From Osmia lignaria lignaria (taxonomy: Eukaryota; Arthropoda; Insecta; Hymenoptera; Megachilidae): a DNA stretch of 64,000 nt. The notes beneath the pieces were generated by a model, which was not told the DNA's origin, searched no databases, and saw only the letters and a program-made list of their open reading frames with translations. The position numbers were made by a program, and so were the translations under genes. Shown here one piece after another: positions 62,886 through 64,000 of the stretch (position 1 is its first letter; each line of letters begins with the position of its first letter). The DNA lies in NCBI RefSeq assembly GCF_051020975.1, contig NW_027478165.1:5610001-5674000 (forward strand), in the 5' to 3' direction.

Positions 62886-64000
62886 TTTATGTTCTATGAT
62901 ATTTTTTGATCAGATGCGTAGTTCTCGAGATATATCAAGATATTTAAAAGTTCCGAAGCCGCACCAACATAATAGAGATACAGAAACACCGTGGCCCCTT
63001 TCTTTGAGATAACTCTGCACTATTGCGAGCTGTAAATGCCACTTCCAGCTTAGCTGTGCAGAAGAAGAACAACAAGAAGAAGAAATATCTCGAAATATGT
63101 CCGTCAAGCCCCTTCCCTTGAGATAAATCTGCAAATATCTCGGAAACGAAGCGAGCTATGGCAAAATGTTAAGAGACCTTTTTTGTAGAGAATTAAGTTT
63201 TCTACTTTTTACCTTCTATGATATTTTTTGATCAGATGCGTAGTTCTCGAGATATATCAAGATATTTAAAAGTTCCGAAGCCGCACCAACATAATCGAGA
63301 TACAGAAACACCGTGGCCCCTCTCTTTGAGATAACTCTGCACTATTGCGAGCTGGAAATGCCACTTCCAGTTTAGCTGTGCAGAAGAAGAACAACAAGAA
63401 GAAGAAATATCTCGAAATATGTCCGTTAGGCCCCTTCCCTTGAGATAAATGTGCAAATATCTCGGAAACGAAGCGAGCTATGGCAAAATGTTAAGAGACC
63501 TTTTTTGTAGAGAATTAAGTTTCCTACTTTTTATGCTCTATGATATTTTTTGATCAGATGCGTAGTTCTCGAGATATATCAAGATATTTAAAAGTTCCGA
63601 AGCCGCACCAACATAATAGAGATACAGAAACACCGTGGCCCCTTTCTTTGAGATAACTCTGCACTATTGCGAGCTGCAAATGCCACTTCCAGCTTAGCTG
63701 TGCAGAAGAAGAACAACAAGAAGAAGAAATATCTCGAAATATGTCCGTCAGGCCCCTTCCCTTGAGATAAATCTGCAAATATCTCGGAAACGAAGAGAGC
63801 TATGGCAAAATGTTAAGAGACCTTTTTTGTAGAGAATTATGTTTCCTACTTTTTATGTTCTATGATATTTTTTGATCAGATGCGCAGTTCTCGAGATATA
63901 TCAAGATACTTAAAAGTTCCGAAGCCGCACCAACATAATAGAGATACAGAAACACCGTGGCCCCTTTCTTTGAGATAACTCTGCACTATTGCGAGCTGTA
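62886..64000 (+). repeat. 1932-bp hexameric HOR, copy 2 (cut by window end)
   Basis: Matches 60954-62068 at offset 1932 with two differences that I found: 63534 T versus 61602 C, and 63991 G versus 62059 C. The window ends inside the fourth monomer, so whether the copy is complete and whether more copies follow cannot be seen. Confidence 0.9.
63817..64000 (+). repeat. Partial last monomer
   Basis: Begins at GAGACC and is truncated by the window edge after 184 bases. It is the GATGCGCAG / AAGATACTTAAAAG type also seen at 61885-62206. The array evidently continues to the right. Confidence 0.95.

Larger units (their letters stand above)
1..64000. repeat. Satellite array, 322-bp monomer, ~198.6 copies, single orientation
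   Basis: The landmark GAGACC recurs every 322 bases from position 1 to 63817, and all other motifs keep the same spacing. Net length change over the window is only +60 bases: four +16 monomers, one -2, three -1 and one +1. All units lie in the same direction and no foreign sequence interrupts them. The DNA is AT-rich with no long unique stretch. Long homogeneous arrays like this are typical of eukaryotic centromeric or other heterochromatic satellites, but the centromere assignment is inference because no chromatin information is available. I do not recognise the family, so the host could be a plant or an animal. Both ends are cut by the window. Confidence 0.99.

Noticed and set aside
60..63778. 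About 190 minus-strand open frames of 62-87 codons, rich in Ser/Cys (CWCGF, SSCCSSS)
   Set aside because: They are the same frame of a non-coding repeat. Most start at TTG, stops and frameshifts are tolerated, overlapping frames exist on the other strand, and no family or domain is recognisable.
1..64000. CRISPR array
   Set aside because: The direct repeats are regular, but there are no unique spacers: the whole 322-bp unit is repeated and no cas genes are present.
1..64000. Tandem gene family, rDNA spacer or 5S array
   Set aside because: No rRNA, tRNA or protein-coding core is found in the unit, and no polymerase III internal box pattern that I could defend.
1..64000. Transposon or LTR-retrotransposon insertion
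   Set aside because: The 322-bp phase is never broken by more than 16 bases, leaving no room for an insertion or for target-site duplications.

Overview
The whole 64-kb window is one uninterrupted array of a single tandem repeat (satellite DNA) with a 322-bp monomer. Every monomer lies head to tail in the same orientation. Counting from the landmark GAGACC (or its GAGACG/GACACC variants) at positions 1, 323, 645 and so on, there are 198 complete monomers plus 184 bases of a 199th. The phase is almost unbroken: the only length changes I found are four 338-bp monomers, and single monomers of 320, 321 (three times) and 323 bp. I see no protein gene, RNA gene, transposon, inversion or unique sequence. 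Both window edges lie inside the array, so its true size is unknown. This organisation indicates a eukaryotic chromosome, most likely (peri)centromeric or other constitutive heterochromatin. I do not recognise the satellite family and cannot name the species or kingdom.

Layout. From 641 to 27386 the array is organised at several nested scales. Single 322-bp monomers form 644-bp dimers (three in a row at 2899-4830, again at 16133-18064). Ten-monomer higher-order repeats (HORs) of 3236 bp are marked by one 338-bp monomer (7101-10336, 17421-20656, 20657-23892, plus a 9-monomer version at 4187-7100). Two giant tandem copies contain all of this: copy A 641-13830 (13,190 bp) and copy B 13875-27386 (13,512 bp). 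The copies share many private variants and differ by only a few substitutions that I found plus exactly one monomer. From about 27.4 kb rightwards the large HOR stops. The array becomes a mosaic of subfamilies with short, local HORs: dimers near 29-30 kb and 33-36 kb, 966-bp trimers near 42.6-44.5 kb, 1288-bp tetramers at 45.5-48.1 and 56.7-60.6 kb, and a 1932-bp hexamer at 60954-64000.

Within the monomer there are four copies of the octamer ATATCTCG (two per orientation, forming a 13/14 inverted repeat), a GAA/CAA tract that is the slippage site of the 338-bp variant, an internal degenerate duplication 114 bp apart, and a site that is a perfect 10-bp palindrome in one class (GCACTAGTGC) but not in the other (GCACTATTGC). 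The minus-strand 74-codon frame found in nearly every monomer mostly begins with TTG rather than ATG and is interrupted by stops and frameshifts in several monomers. I read it as a by-product of sequence homogenisation, not a gene. Nothing here suggests genes working together; the biology is array evolution by unequal exchange, local amplification and conversion.
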